A stretch of DNA of 35,014 nucleotides from Streptomyces triticagri (GCF_003429565.1 NZ_QUAK01000112.1:1-35014); one strand, 5' to 3'; shown: positions 1 through 8,382, counted from the first letter of the stretch. Made by a program: numbers and translations. The notes: generated from the letters alone by a model not told the origin.

Positions 1-1
1 C

Positions 2-1342
2 CACCCGGCGCGGCAGCCCTTCGGGGGCGCCCCTGCGCCCGGCCCGGCGCACGCCCGGCCACGGCGCCACGGCCCACTGCCCAGTCTCGTACTGATCCAC
101 GGCGCGGCCGCCGTCACCGCGGCCCTCTGCCTCACCCACACCCTCTGGCACGGCCTGGACGAGCGCGGCGCGACGCTCGCCTTCGGCACCCTGATCCTGC
201 TCGGCGAGCTGGCCCGCTGGGGCGGCGGCCAGCGCGAGCCGGCGCCCCTCGGGGCGGCCGGGGCCCTCGCGTACGCCCTGCTCGGCGACATCGCGGGCCG
301 GCCGGCGGAGCACGGCGCACTGCAGGTCGTCGCCGTGGTCGGGGCCGCCACCCTGGCCGGCTCGGTGCCGCACATCGCCGCCGGGCAGGGCCGGGCCCTC
401 GAGCACCTCACCCGCCGGACCCTGACCGTGGGCTTCGCCGCCGTCTGCTTCCAGACGCCGTACAACACCGGGCTGCTGGACCAACTCGTGGGCCGTGGAC
501 CGTTCTACGCCCTGTGGATCGTGCTCGTCCTGGTGCTCACCGCGCTCAGCGACGCCGTGCTGGCCGCCGCGCTCGCCCGGGCCCGCACCCTCCCCGACGC
601 CTTCCGCCGCACCGGCGGCACCCCGCTCCCGTACGGGCCGCTGCTGCGCGACCAGCTGCGTGCGATGACGGGGATCGTCTCCGCCGTCGGGGCCACCGGC
701 GCCGTGATGGCGCTCGCCGTCGCGGTCGGCGGGCTCTGGGCGCTGCCGGTCTTCTGCGTACCGCTGCTCCTGACCCAACTGGCCTTCCGGCGCTACACCG
801 CGGTGCGCACCACCTACCGGCAGACCATCGCCTCACTCGCCCGGGCCACCGAGATCGCCGGCTACACCCCGCAGGGCCACGCCCGCCGGGTCGCCCTGCT
901 CAGCCGCGCGATCGGCCGCGATCTGGGGCTCACCGGACCCGACCTGCAGGTACTCGAGTACGCGGCCCTGATGCACGACATCGGCCAGCTGTCCCTGGTG
1001 GACCCGGTCCCGGCCGGCGCCACCGCCGAGCTGCCGGCCGCGGACCAGCGCCGCATCGCGCTGCTCGGCGGTGCCGTGGTGCGTCAGACCGGAGTCGCCC
1101 GGGAGGTCGCGGTCGTCGTGGAACGCCAGGCAGACCCCTTCCGGGAGCAGCCGCTGACCGCCAGGATTGTGCGTACGGCGAACGCTTACGACGAGATGAC
1201 CCGTGGCGACGGACCCGGCGGCGCCCTGGCCGCACTGGAGCGGCTGCGCCTGGGCACCGGGCACGACTACCAGGCCGAGATCGTCGAGTCCCTGGCACGG
1301 GTCCTCTCGCGCGGCGGACCGGCTCGCTCCGCAGCGGTCTGA
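2..1342 (+). CDS. Membrane-anchored HD-domain protein, degenerate HD-GYP type (5' truncated by window edge)
   Basis: The reading frame is open from the first bases, so the true start lies upstream; 446 residues are visible. The N-terminal two thirds is a series of hydrophobic segments (for example around positions 80-330, 410-560 and 660-770), so the protein is anchored in the cytoplasmic membrane. The C-terminal cytosolic part holds a metal-dependent phosphohydrolase core: GHARRVALLSRAIG followed by YAALMHDIGQLS (HD pair near position 975). The later ARIVRTANAYDEMTR segment matches the second half of HD-GYP domains. The HHERxDGxGYP signature is absent (VVVERQADPFREQP instead), so cyclic-di-GMP hydrolysis is doubtful. 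Family assignment is firm, substrate unknown. Confidence 0.8.
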   Translation, partial: HPARQPFGGAPAPGPAHARPRRHGPLPSLVLIHGAAAVTAALCLTHTLWHGLDERGATLAFGTLILLGELARWGGGQREPAPLGAAGALAYALLGDIAGRPAEHGALQVVAVVGAATLAGSVPHIAAGQGRALEHLTRRTLTVGFAAVCFQTPYNTGLLDQLVGRGPFYALWIVLVLVLTALSDAVLAAALARARTLPDAFRRTGGTPLPYGPLLRDQLRAMTGIVSAVGATGAVMALAVAVGGLWALPVFCVPLLLTQLAFRRYTAVRTTYRQTIASLARATEIAGYTPQGHARRVALLSRAIGRDLGLTGPDLQVLEYAALMHDIGQLSLVDPVPAGATAELPAADQRRIALLGGAVVRQTGVAREVAVVVERQADPFREQPLTARIVRTANAYDEMTRGDGPGGALAALERLRLGTGHDYQAEIVESLARVLSRGGPARSAAV

Positions 1343-1486
1343 TCCGCGTCCTGCCTGGGTAACCCATGGGTAATGAGCGGGCCGAAGACGGGGCATGGTT
1401 GGATGCGAAGTAGTGAGTAGTCATGGGTGCCCGGGGGCACAGGCCCGGCACAGGACAGTTCCCAGTGAAGCTGGCAGGCGGGAATC

Positions 1487-2467
1487 GTGAGGATCTTCGG
1501 CAAGGGACGGCACCGGCCCTCCGCCTCCTGGCGGCAGGCCACCGACCGGGCATTCACGCTCATCGGGGACGGCCGCTACGAGGACGCGGGAGCACTGCTC
1601 ACCCGGGCCGCCGATCTGGAGCCCTGGCTCTCGGAGTCCTGGTTCAATCTGGCACTCCTGCACAAGTTCCGGCACGACTGGGAGCAGGCCCGCGCCGCCG
1701 GACTGCGCGCTGTCGCCCTGCTCGACCGCGAGACGGGCGCCCCCGACTGGTGGAACGTGGGCATCGCCGCGACCGCCCTGCAGGACTGGCCGCTCGCCCG
1801 GCGGGCCTGGCAGGCGTACGGCCTGAAGGTCCCCGGCGGTGCGGCCGCCGCGGGCGAGCCGCACGGCATGGACCTCGGCAGCGCTGCCGTGCGGCTCTCG
1901 CCCGAGGGCGAGGCCGAGGTGGTCTGGGGCCGCAGGCTCGACCCGGCTCGCCTGGAGATCCTGTCGATCCCGCTGCCGTCCTCCGGGCGCCGCTGGGGCG
2001 AGGTCGTCCTGCACGACGGGGTGCCGCACGGCGAGCGGACCACGGCCGCCGGCCACTCGTACCCGGTCTTCGACGAGATCGAACTGTGGGCGCCCTCGCC
2101 GGTGCCGACCTGGGTGGTGCTCCTGGAGGCGGCGGGCGAGGCGGACCGCGACGCCCTCGAGCGGCTCGCGGCCGAGGCCGGTTTCGCCGCGGAGGACTGG
2201 TCGTCCTCGGTGCGGCTGCTCTGCCGGATGTGCTCGGAGAGCCGGATGCCGAGTGACGAGGGCGACGGTGAGCATCTCGACCCGCACGACCACAGCGAGC
2301 CGGGCCATCCGGGCCCGCTCGGCCACCGCAGCCCCGGCGCCCTGTGGGTGCCCGAGCGCGAGTGCGGGATCGCGGCGCCGGCCGGCCTGGTGCGCGGACT
2401 GCTCGACGGCTGGGTCGCGGACAGCCCGGACACCCGCGACTGGCGGGACCTGGAAGAGGTCTGCTGA
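1487..2467 (+). CDS. Tetratricopeptide-repeat protein
   Basis: Predicted 326-residue soluble protein with no signal peptide or membrane segment. Residues about 15-110 form amphipathic helix pairs of TPR type (for example [19 protein letters not shown] and [20 protein letters not shown]), normally a protein-protein interaction scaffold. The C-terminal 200 residues are an actinobacterial extension I cannot assign; they contain paired Cys (LLCRMCSES) and end in [10 protein letters not shown]. The GTG start is chosen because it follows a purine-rich stretch (GGCGGGA) and precedes a basic [10 protein letters not shown] leader common in such proteins. A small hairpin follows the stop, separating it from def. 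No enzymatic function can be claimed. Confidence 0.75.
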   Translation: MRIFGKGRHRPSASWRQATDRAFTLIGDGRYEDAGALLTRAADLEPWLSESWFNLALLHKFRHDWEQARAAGLRAVALLDRETGAPDWWNVGIAATALQDWPLARRAWQAYGLKVPGGAAAAGEPHGMDLGSAAVRLSPEGEAEVVWGRRLDPARLEILSIPLPSSGRRWGEVVLHDGVPHGERTTAAGHSYPVFDEIELWAPSPVPTWVVLLEAAGEADRDALERLAAEAGFAAEDWSSSVRLLCRMCSESRMPSDEGDGEHLDPHDHSEPGHPGPLGHRSPGALWVPERECGIAAPAGLVRGLLDGWVADSPDTRDWRDLEEVC

Positions 2468-2483
2468 GCCCGTCCGGGACCGG

Positions 2484-2500
2484 CGGGGCTTTCGGCCCCG
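2484..2500 (+). terminator. Short hairpin between TPR gene and def
   Basis: CGGGGC-TTTCG-GCCCCG, a 6-bp perfect GC stem with a 5-nt loop, 17 bases after the TPR stop codon. No T-tract follows, as usual in Streptomyces. The hexamer TAGGCT immediately after it (2501-2506) could be the -10 of the def promoter. Confidence 0.5.
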
Positions 2501-2547
2501 TAGGCTGTACGGCATCACAGGCTTGTCGAGGAAGGCATACGTCGGAC

Positions 2548-3198
2548 ATGGCGCAGCAGGACACTGAGCAGCAGCACGCCGGGGTGCTCCCCGTCGACGA
2601 CGAGGGTTTCGTCGTGGACGTCGAGGACTGCGAGGAGCGCGAGGCGGCGTACCGGGAGCGGGGCACGGCGCGGCCGATCACCGTCGTCGGCAATCCCGTG
2701 CTGCACAAGGAGTGCCGGGACGTCACGGAGTTCGACGCGGAGCTTGCGAAGCTCGTCGACGACATGTTCGCCAGTCAGCGGGCGGCAGAGGGTGTGGGGC
2801 TCGCGGCGAACCAGATCGGTGTCGATCTGAAGGTCTTCGTCTACGACTGCCCGGACGACAACGGCGTGCGGCACGTGGGGGTGGTGTGCAACCCGGTCGT
2901 CGAGGAGCTCCCGGCCGCCGACCGCTCCCTGGACGACTCGGGCGAGGGCTGCCTCTCCGTCCCGACCGCATACGCGCCGCTCGCTCGGCCCGACTACGCG
3001 GTGGTCACGGGGCGTGACGAGCGGGGGAATCCGATTCGGGTGCGGGGGACCGGGTACTTCGCGCGGTGCCTGCAGCACGAGACGGACCATCTGTACGGGT
3101 ACCTCTACATCGACCGGCTGTCGAAGCGGGAGCGGAAGGACGCGTTGCGTCAGATGGAGGAGGGGACTCCGCGGTACGAGACGGTGCCCAACGCCTGA
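2548..3198 (+). CDS. def: Peptide deformylase
   Basis: 216-residue iron-dependent hydrolase that removes the formyl group from the N-terminal methionine of nascent proteins. All three family motifs are present: [10 protein letters not shown] (motif 1), EGCLSVP (motif 2, metal-ligand Cys) and QHETDHLYG (motif 3, HExxH with two ligand His and the catalytic Glu). The N-terminal 50 residues (rich in D, E and Q) form a non-catalytic extension seen in the longer actinobacterial forms. The ATG start has a good ribosome site, GAGGAAGG, 12 bases upstream. Streptomyces usually carry several def paralogues, so this one may not be the essential copy. It converges on the GlxA-type regulator with only 18 bases between stop codons. 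Confidence 0.93.
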   Translation: MAQQDTEQQHAGVLPVDDEGFVVDVEDCEEREAAYRERGTARPITVVGNPVLHKECRDVTEFDAELAKLVDDMFASQRAAEGVGLAANQIGVDLKVFVYDCPDDNGVRHVGVVCNPVVEELPAADRSLDDSGEGCLSVPTAYAPLARPDYAVVTGRDERGNPIRVRGTGYFARCLQHETDHLYGYLYIDRLSKRERKDALRQMEEGTPRYETVPNA

Positions 3199-3216
3199 GC
3201 GGCGGGTATTTGTCCC

Positions 3217-4257
3217 CTACCCGCCCCTTCCCGAGACTCCTGCTGGAGGGGCCTCCTCAAGCTCCCCCAGACTTCGTCCGGGGGGACCCCCAGGAGGGGC
3301 TGTAGAAGGCCCCCGGAACGTACGCCGGTACGAGTGCGGTGTCGTGCCGAGTGAGGCGAGGAAGTGGTGGCGGAGGGCTGCTGCGTTGCCGAAGCCCGCG
3401 TGGGCGGCTATCGCGTCGATCGTGTCGTCGGAGCCCTCGAGCAACTCCTGGGCGAGCAGCACCCGTTGCCGCAGCAGCCAGCGGTACGGCGTGGTGCCCG
3501 TCTCCTCCTTGAAGCGGCGGGCGAAGGTGCGCGGCGACATATGGGCGCGCTCCGCGAGCGCCTCCACGGTGATCTCCTCGTCCAGATGGCGTTCCAGCCA
3601 GGCGAGCACCCCGCCCACGGTGTCGCACCGGGTGCGTGGCAGCGGGCGTTCCACGAACTGCGCCTGCCCGCCGTCCCGGTGCGGCGGCACCACCATGCGG
3701 CGCGCTATCGCGTTCGCCACCTCCGTGCCGTGCTCCTCGCGCACGATGTGCAGGCAGGCGTCGATCCCGGATGCCGTACCCGCCGAGGTCACCACCCGGC
3801 CCGACTCGACGTACAGCACATCGGGCTCGACCCGGGCCCGCGGGTGGCGTGCCGCCAACTCCGCCGCGTGCCGCCAGTGCACGGCGCAGGGCCGGTCGTC
3901 GAGCAGGCCCGCGGCGCCGAGGACGAATGCGCCGGAGCAGACCGAGAGCACCCGGGCGCCGCGGTCCACGGCCCGGCGCAGCGCGTCCAGGAGCTCCTCG
4001 GGGAAGGCGCGGTGCACATACGACGTGCCGGCGGGCACCGCGATCAGGTCCGCCTCCTCGAGCCGCTCCAGACCGTGCTCGACCAGCAGGGAGAATCCCG
4101 CGTGGGTGTCGAGGCGTGCGCCCTCGGCGGAGACCACCGCGAAGTCGTACACCGGCAGGCCCTCGTCGCTGCGGTCGAGGCCGAACACCTCGCAGACCAC
4201 GCCGAGTTCGAAGGGGTGCACTCCGTCGAGCAGGACGGCGGCCACGTTCTTCAGCAT
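3217..4257 (-). CDS. GlxA-family transcriptional regulator (DJ-1/PfpI domain + AraC helix-turn-helix)
   Basis: 346 residues. Residues about 3-185 form a DJ-1/PfpI-like glutamine-amidotransferase-class domain with the nucleophile-elbow segment RVLSVCSGAFVLG (Cys107), used in this family for ligand sensing rather than catalysis. Residues about 213-314 are the AraC DNA-binding domain with two HTH units (VEALAERAHMSPRTFARRFK and IDAIAAHAGFGNAAALRHHF). The recognisable domain ends near SYRRTFRG; the last 33 residues (Pro/Gly/Glu rich) are encoded by a GC-rich repeat shared with the intergenic region. It is divergent from the DUF5701 gene. The ATG was chosen because the domain begins immediately (MLKNVAAVLLDG). 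A link with nrdS, the AraC-like gene reported in some Streptomyces nrdABS operons, is possible but unproven. Confidence 0.88.
   Translation of the reverse strand: MLKNVAAVLLDGVHPFELGVVCEVFGLDRSDEGLPVYDFAVVSAEGARLDTHAGFSLLVEHGLERLEEADLIAVPAGTSYVHRAFPEELLDALRRAVDRGARVLSVCSGAFVLGAAGLLDDRPCAVHWRHAAELAARHPRARVEPDVLYVESGRVVTSAGTASGIDACLHIVREEHGTEVANAIARRMVVPPHRDGGQAQFVERPLPRTRCDTVGGVLAWLERHLDEEITVEALAERAHMSPRTFARRFKEETGTTPYRWLLRQRVLLAQELLEGSDDTIDAIAAHAGFGNAAALRHHFLASLGTTPHSYRRTFRGPSTAPPGGPPGRSLGELEEAPPAGVSGRGG
3245..3300. repeat. Streptomyces-type GC-rich dispersed repeat with inverted repeats, overlapping regulator 3' end
   Basis: The segment contains TCCCCC (3263-3268) and GGGGGA (3281-3286), which can pair around AGACTTCGTCCG, followed by a second C-run and flanked by GCCTCCT and AGGAGG. 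This C-run/ACTTCGTCC/G-run pattern is one I recognise as recurring between genes in many Streptomyces genomes. It sits in the convergent junction of def and the GlxA-type regulator and could act as a bidirectional terminator, although it lies inside the regulator reading frame. Copy number cannot be tested from this window alone. Confidence 0.5.
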
Positions 4258-4359
4258 GTCTCCAGCTTGCCGTAGGTTTCCTGGGGTGGGGAGTCCCGTA
4301 CGGATGTGACCTGGACTCCCCGACCCGTCCGCCCGGCCGGTCGGGATCACGACTACGCA

Positions 4360-5031
4360 GTGAGGAACGCCTTGGCCACGGAGTCCCCGACCGTCGAACT
4401 GCCGCAGTTGCCCCCGCCGCCGCCCCTCGCCGACCAGGCGGAACGCCTGATCGAGCTCGGTGTGCACACCCTGGCGAAGCTGCCCGCCGAGGAGCTTCGG
4501 GCCTTCGCCGCGCAGGCCGGCCGCGACGGCACCCTGCTCGCCGTCCATCCGGACCGGGTTCCCGCGTCCGCGCTCGCGCCGCTGCTCAGCCGCGCGGGCA
4601 AGCCGGGTTTCGTCGTGGTCGACATGCCCGACGTCGACGACTTCGCCCCCGTCGGCATCGAACCGCCCGACGCACCCCTGTACCTCCTCGACGCTGTCGA
4701 CCGCGGCGACGACAAGGCCAACTGGAGCCCGGAGGAGGCCCTTCCGACCCTCACCGAGCAGGGCCGCAGCCCGCTGCTGCTCTCCGAGGGCATCCACTGG
4801 GTGCTGCAGCAGCCGGAGGCGCTCGCCCGCAACCGCTGCTTCATGACCATCGGCTCCCGGCTGCGCAAGGCCAACGGCGCCTTCGACGCCCGTACGCCCG
4901 CGATCTGGATCAGCAACGGCACGGGGCGGGACGGCAAGGAGCGCCGGGACGCACCCAAGGTCGGCTGGTGCTGGTGGGGCAACCGCCACACCTGGCTGGG
5001 CTTCGCCTCCACCACGGGCCGCGGTGCCTAG
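4360..5031 (+). CDS. DUF5701-family protein
   Basis: About 223 residues, soluble, no known catalytic motif. The folded part begins at DQAERLIELGVHTLAKLPAEEL, continues through GFVVVDMPDVDDF, and ends with a conserved Trp-rich C-terminus (KVGWCWWGNRHTWLGF). I recognise this as the DUF5701 family of actinobacteria; function unknown. An in-frame GTG at 4306 would add 18 residues, but those codons are less G/C-biased and the extra residues look unstructured, so the GTG at 4360 is preferred; neither has a strong ribosome site. The gene is divergent from the GlxA-type regulator and 61 bases upstream of the acetyltransferase gene. Confidence 0.7.
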   Translation: MRNALATESPTVELPQLPPPPPLADQAERLIELGVHTLAKLPAEELRAFAAQAGRDGTLLAVHPDRVPASALAPLLSRAGKPGFVVVDMPDVDDFAPVGIEPPDAPLYLLDAVDRGDDKANWSPEEALPTLTEQGRSPLLLSEGIHWVLQQPEALARNRCFMTIGSRLRKANGAFDARTPAIWISNGTGRDGKERRDAPKVGWCWWGNRHTWLGFASTTGRGA

Positions 5032-5092
5032 CACTCCGTACGCGTACGCACCCGGAGCCGTTCGTCCGACCGAGACCGAAGGAAGTGAGCAC

Positions 5093-5755
5093 GTGCCCCC
5101 GCTTGTCCCCGCCGACCCCCACGCCCTGCATCCGATGCCGGAGCAGCCGCGTGTGGTGCTGCTCAAGCCGCTGGTCAGCTCGCCGCTGATCGAGGTCGGG
5201 GAGTTCTCGTACTACGACGATCCGGACGATCCGACGGCCTTCGAGACCCGGAACGTGCTCTATCACTACGGGCCCGAGAAGCTGGTGATCGGCAAGTTCT
5301 GCGCACTGGGCGAGGGCACCCGGTTCCTCATGAACGGCGCCAACCACCGGATGGACGGCCCCTCGACGTTCCCCTTCCCGATCATGGGCGGCTCCTGGGC
5401 CGAGCACTTCGACCTCATCACCGGCCTTCCGGGGCGAGGCGACACGGTGGTCGGCAACGACGTGTGGTTCGGCTACCGGTCCCTGGTGATGCCGGGCGTC
5501 CGGATCGGCCACGGAGCGGTGATCGCCTCCGGCGCCGTCGTGGTCGACGACGTGCCCGACTACGGGATCGTCGGCGGCAACCCGGCCCGCCTCATCCGCC
5601 GCCGCTACAGCGACGACGAGGTGGACCGGCTGCTTGCCGTGGCCTGGTGGGACTGGCCGCCGGAGCACATCACCGAACACACCCGCACGATCATGTCCGG
5701 CACCATCGACGCACTCGAGGCGGCCGCGCCGCGGACGGATTCGGCCCATGACTGA
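5093..5755 (+). CDS. Vat/CatB-type xenobiotic O-acetyltransferase (hexapeptide repeat)
   Basis: 220-residue left-handed beta-helix acetyltransferase. Family features: IGKFCALGEGTRFLMNGANHRMDG with His85 at the place of the catalytic His of streptogramin A acetyltransferases; TVVGNDVWFGYRSLVMPGVRIGHGAVI as hexapeptide coils; and the C-terminal PDYGIVGGNPARLIRRRYSDDEV signature. Known members acetylate streptogramin A or chloramphenicol, or other small hydroxylated compounds, using acetyl-CoA in the cytosol. The GTG at 5093 is preferred over one at 5024 because GAAGGAAG lies just upstream. The stop overlaps the next gene by 8 bases, so the two are translationally coupled. Substrate is not deducible; drug resistance is a guess from the family and partner. 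Confidence 0.85.
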   Translation: MPPLVPADPHALHPMPEQPRVVLLKPLVSSPLIEVGEFSYYDDPDDPTAFETRNVLYHYGPEKLVIGKFCALGEGTRFLMNGANHRMDGPSTFPFPIMGGSWAEHFDLITGLPGRGDTVVGNDVWFGYRSLVMPGVRIGHGAVIASGAVVVDDVPDYGIVGGNPARLIRRRYSDDEVDRLLAVAWWDWPPEHITEHTRTIMSGTIDALEAAAPRTDSAHD

Positions 5756-7028
5756 GACCACCGACCGCACGCCGTTCGCCGCCTGGCTGCGCGAACACGT
5801 CACACCGCTCGACACGATCGACCCCGAGGCGCCGCTCGACGACCTGGAGCCGCTGCGTGAACTGATCGGCGGTGCCCGGGTGGTGGCCGTCGGCGAGAAC
5901 TCGCACTTCATCGAGGAGTTCGCCGCGATGCGCCGCCGCATACTGCGCTTCCTCGTGGAGCGCTGCGGATTCACCGTGCTCGCCTTCGAGTACGGCTTCA
6001 GCGAGGGCTTCGCGCTCGACGCCTGGGCGCAGGGCGGTGGCGCCGAGGAGGATCTCGGGGAGCTGCTCGCCGGGTCGATCCCGGTGGGAGTGGCCGAACC
6101 GCTGCGCTGGGTACGGCAGTTCAACCGCGACGCAGGCCGGCCGGTGCGCTTCGCCGGGATCGACGTCCCGGCCGCCGGCGGCTCGCTGCTCCCCGTCCTC
6201 GCCCCGGTCGCCGACCATCTGCGCAAGGCCGACCCGGAGGTGCTGCCGCTGATCGAGCGGGCGATGCGGATCGCGGAGTCCTTCGCCGGGCCGTCCGCCG
6301 CCGCGGCCGCACCACGGTGGGCACGGCTCGAGACGGCCGAACAGGACGCGCTGACCGCCCTGTTGAGCCGTCTCCTGGTCCGCTGCCGCTCCCTGTCGCC
6401 GCTGCACACCACGGCCGCCGAGGCTCATGACCATGCGGTCGCGGTACGGCGTCTGGAGGTCGCCTGTCACGCGGACTACTCGTTCCGCGCGATGGCCGAC
6501 CTCTTCGCCGGGCGCGGCCTGAGCGGCGACACCTCGGCCCGGGACCGTTCGATGGCCGATTCGCTGCTGTGGCACCTCGAACGCAGCGGTCCCGATGCCC
6601 GGGTCGTACTGGCCGCCCACAACGCGCACATCGTGAAGTCCCCGATCTCCTTCGACGGGCACCTCACCGGGCTGCCGCTCGGGCAGCATCTGCACGAGGC
6701 GCTGGGCGAGGACTACTTCGCGCTCGGACTGACCGGCGTCGACGGCCGCACCGCGGACATGCTGCCCGACGAGGACGCGCCGTTCGGCTTCACCGTCACC
6801 GACGCCCCGCTCGGTCCGCCCGAACCGGACAGCATCGAGGCCGCGTTCGCGGACGCCGGGACCGGACCCGGACTGGCCGGCCTCCGCCGGGCGCGGCCGC
6901 TCGGCGGCCTCGCGCGCCCCGACCGCACCCGGCTGCAGAGCGCGTATCTGCAGGTCCCGGTGCTCGACGCGTTCGACGCCGTACTGAACACGGGGACGTC
7001 CACGGTCGCGGCGGAAGCCCTGCAGTGA
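5748..7028 (+). CDS. Erythromycin-esterase-family protein
   Basis: 426-residue cytosolic protein of the Ere superfamily, whose characterised members hydrolyse the macrolide lactone. Conserved family positions are visible: GENSHF (49-54, with Glu50 and His53), LAFEYGFSEG (Glu81), RDRSMADSL (Arg266) and AAHNAHIVKSP (His291 and His294). The ATG overlaps the acetyltransferase stop by 8 bases, implying one mRNA and coupled translation. The motif GENSH differs slightly from the usual GE(A/S)(T/S)H of proven esterases. Many family members in Streptomyces have no known macrolide activity, so resistance is plausible but not established. Confidence 0.85.
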   Translation: MTETTDRTPFAAWLREHVTPLDTIDPEAPLDDLEPLRELIGGARVVAVGENSHFIEEFAAMRRRILRFLVERCGFTVLAFEYGFSEGFALDAWAQGGGAEEDLGELLAGSIPVGVAEPLRWVRQFNRDAGRPVRFAGIDVPAAGGSLLPVLAPVADHLRKADPEVLPLIERAMRIAESFAGPSAAAAAPRWARLETAEQDALTALLSRLLVRCRSLSPLHTTAAEAHDHAVAVRRLEVACHADYSFRAMADLFAGRGLSGDTSARDRSMADSLLWHLERSGPDARVVLAAHNAHIVKSPISFDGHLTGLPLGQHLHEALGEDYFALGLTGVDGRTADMLPDEDAPFGFTVTDAPLGPPEPDSIEAAFADAGTGPGLAGLRRARPLGGLARPDRTRLQSAYLQVPVLDAFDAVLNTGTSTVAAEALQ

Positions 7029-7138
7029 GGGGCGGCAGGAGCGGCGTCCGGGACCCGGAGACCGGTTGGCAGTAATTCGATGATGCATGACAGTCCTGCC
7101 ACTCACCCCGCGCCGCCGGCCGCGGGAGAGTGGGGGAC

Positions 7139-7435
7139 ATGAACGCATTCATCGACTGGTCCACCGTCCTCGGCGTCGCCCTCCTGCTCGCCGCCCCCTC
7201 CCTCGCGGGCCACCTCAACGACCGGCGCATCGACCGGCAGTTGAGGAACGCCGAGCGAGGTCCCGCCGGGAAGGTCCGGATTCCCGATCCTCCCCGACGG
7301 GACCTCGTGGTCCCCCTGCCGATCGTCCGGAACGCGCCGGCGACCGCTCAGAACTCGTCGTCGAACGACACCGAGCCCTCCACCGCCACCTGGTACGCGG
7401 ACGGCCGGCGCTCGAAGAAGTTGGTCAGCTCCTGA
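7139..7435 (+). CDS. Small hypothetical membrane-associated protein, possible stop-codon loss
   Basis: The first 39 codons look protein-like: MNAFIDWSTVLGVALLLAAP, one hydrophobic helix, then a charged HLNDRRIDRQLRNAE segment, with GGGAGAG about 9 bases before the ATG. The frame then continues through the nrdB terminator hairpin (7256-7307) and 88 bases into the antisense of the nrdB 3' end before stopping. Codon 40 is CGA (7256-7258); one transition would make it TGA. The true product may therefore be a 39-residue membrane peptide whose stop was lost. I do not recognise a function. Confidence 0.4.
   Translation: MNAFIDWSTVLGVALLLAAPSLAGHLNDRRIDRQLRNAERGPAGKVRIPDPPRRDLVVPLPIVRNAPATAQNSSSNDTEPSTATWYADGRRSKKLVSS
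7256..7307. terminator. Strong hairpin downstream of nrdB
   Basis: CGAGGTCCCGCCGGGAAGG (7256-7274) pairs with CCTCCCCGACGGGACCTCG (7289-7307) over 19 positions with two non-Watson-Crick pairs and a 14-nt loop. It lies 41 bases after the nrdB stop in the direction of nrd transcription and is probably its terminator; its symmetry would let it act on the small plus-strand gene too. Confidence 0.7.
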
Positions 7436-8382
7436 ACGCCCTGCAACTCCATGAAGGAGAAGGGGTTCTGCGAGCCGTACACCGGCGCGAAGCCGAGGCG
7501 TACGAGCCGCTGGTCGGCCACGCACTCCAGGTACTCGCGCATCGACTCGGTGTTCATCCCCGGCAGTCCGTCCCCGCACAGGTCACGGGCGAACTGCAGT
7601 TCCGATGCGACCGCCTCCCGGAGCATCTCGGTGACCTGCTGCTCCAGCTCCTCGTCGAAGAGGTCCGGCTCCTCCTTGCGGACGGTGTCGACCACCTCGA
7701 AGGCGAAGTTCATGTGCATGGTCTCGTCCCGGAACACCCAGTTGGTGCCGGTGGCGAGGCCGTGCAGCAGGCCGCGGGAGCGGAACCAGTACACGTAGGC
7801 GAAGGCGCCGTAGAAGAACAGGCCCTCGATGCACGCCGCGAAGCAGATCAGATTCAGCAGGAAGCGGCGCCGGTCGGAGCGGGTCCTCAGCTGGTCGATC
7901 TCCTCGACCGAGTCCATCCACTTGAAGCAGAACTCGGCCTTCTCGCGGATCGAGGGGATGTTCTCGACCGCGGCGAAGGCGGCCGTACGGTCCTCCGGAT
8001 CGGGCAGATAGGTGTCGAGCAGCGTCAGATAGAACTGGACGTGCACGGCCTCCTCGAACAGCTGCCGGCTCAAGTAGAGCCGCGCCTCGGGGGAGTTGAT
8101 GTGCTTGTACAGGGTGAGCACCAGATTGTTCGCCACGATCGAGTCGCCGGTGGCGAAGAAGGCCACGAGGCGGCCGATCAGGTGCTGCTCGCCGGGGGTG
8201 AGCTTCGCCAGGTCGGACACGTCCGAGTGGAGGTCGACCTCCTCGACGGTCCAGGTGTTCTTGATGGCGTCCCGGTAGCGCTCGTAGAAGTCCGGGTAGC
8301 GCATGGGACGCAGGGTGAGCTCGAAGCCGGGGTCGAGCAGGTTCTTGGCCGTGGCGGCGGTTGCTTCGGGTGCGGTGGTCAT
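7348..8382 (-). CDS. nrdB: Class Ia ribonucleotide reductase, small (radical) subunit
   Basis: 344 residues. Generates the diferric-tyrosyl radical for reduction of ribonucleoside diphosphates. The six metal ligands can be assigned: Asp80 (FFATGD), Glu111 and His114 (FEEAVHVQFY), Glu186 (CIEGLFFYG), Glu220 and His223 (RDETMHMNF). Tyr118, four residues after His114, matches the radical tyrosine of E. coli NrdB (Tyr122). The C-terminal tail GSVSFDDEF is the flexible peptide that docks on NrdA. The ATG overlaps the nrdA stop in a TAATG arrangement, indicating coupled translation at equal stoichiometry. Expression should follow the upstream cobalamin riboswitch and NrdR boxes. Confidence 0.96.
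   Translation of the reverse strand: MTTAPEATAATAKNLLDPGFELTLRPMRYPDFYERYRDAIKNTWTVEEVDLHSDVSDLAKLTPGEQHLIGRLVAFFATGDSIVANNLVLTLYKHINSPEARLYLSRQLFEEAVHVQFYLTLLDTYLPDPEDRTAAFAAVENIPSIREKAEFCFKWMDSVEEIDQLRTRSDRRRFLLNLICFAACIEGLFFYGAFAYVYWFRSRGLLHGLATGTNWVFRDETMHMNFAFEVVDTVRKEEPDLFDEELEQQVTEMLREAVASELQFARDLCGDGLPGMNTESMREYLECVADQRLVRLGFAPVYGSQNPFSFMELQGVQELTNFFERRPSAYQVAVEGSVSFDDEF

Noticed and set aside
1355..1376. TGGGTAACCCATGGGTAA symmetrical cluster as an operator
   Set aside because: Short overlapping palindromes in a 144-bp gap with no recognised regulator family; may be chance.
4258..5166. Upstream extension of the GlxA-type regulator frame
   Set aside because: The regulator domain begins exactly at the ATG at 4257, and the extension is antisense to the DUF5701 gene.
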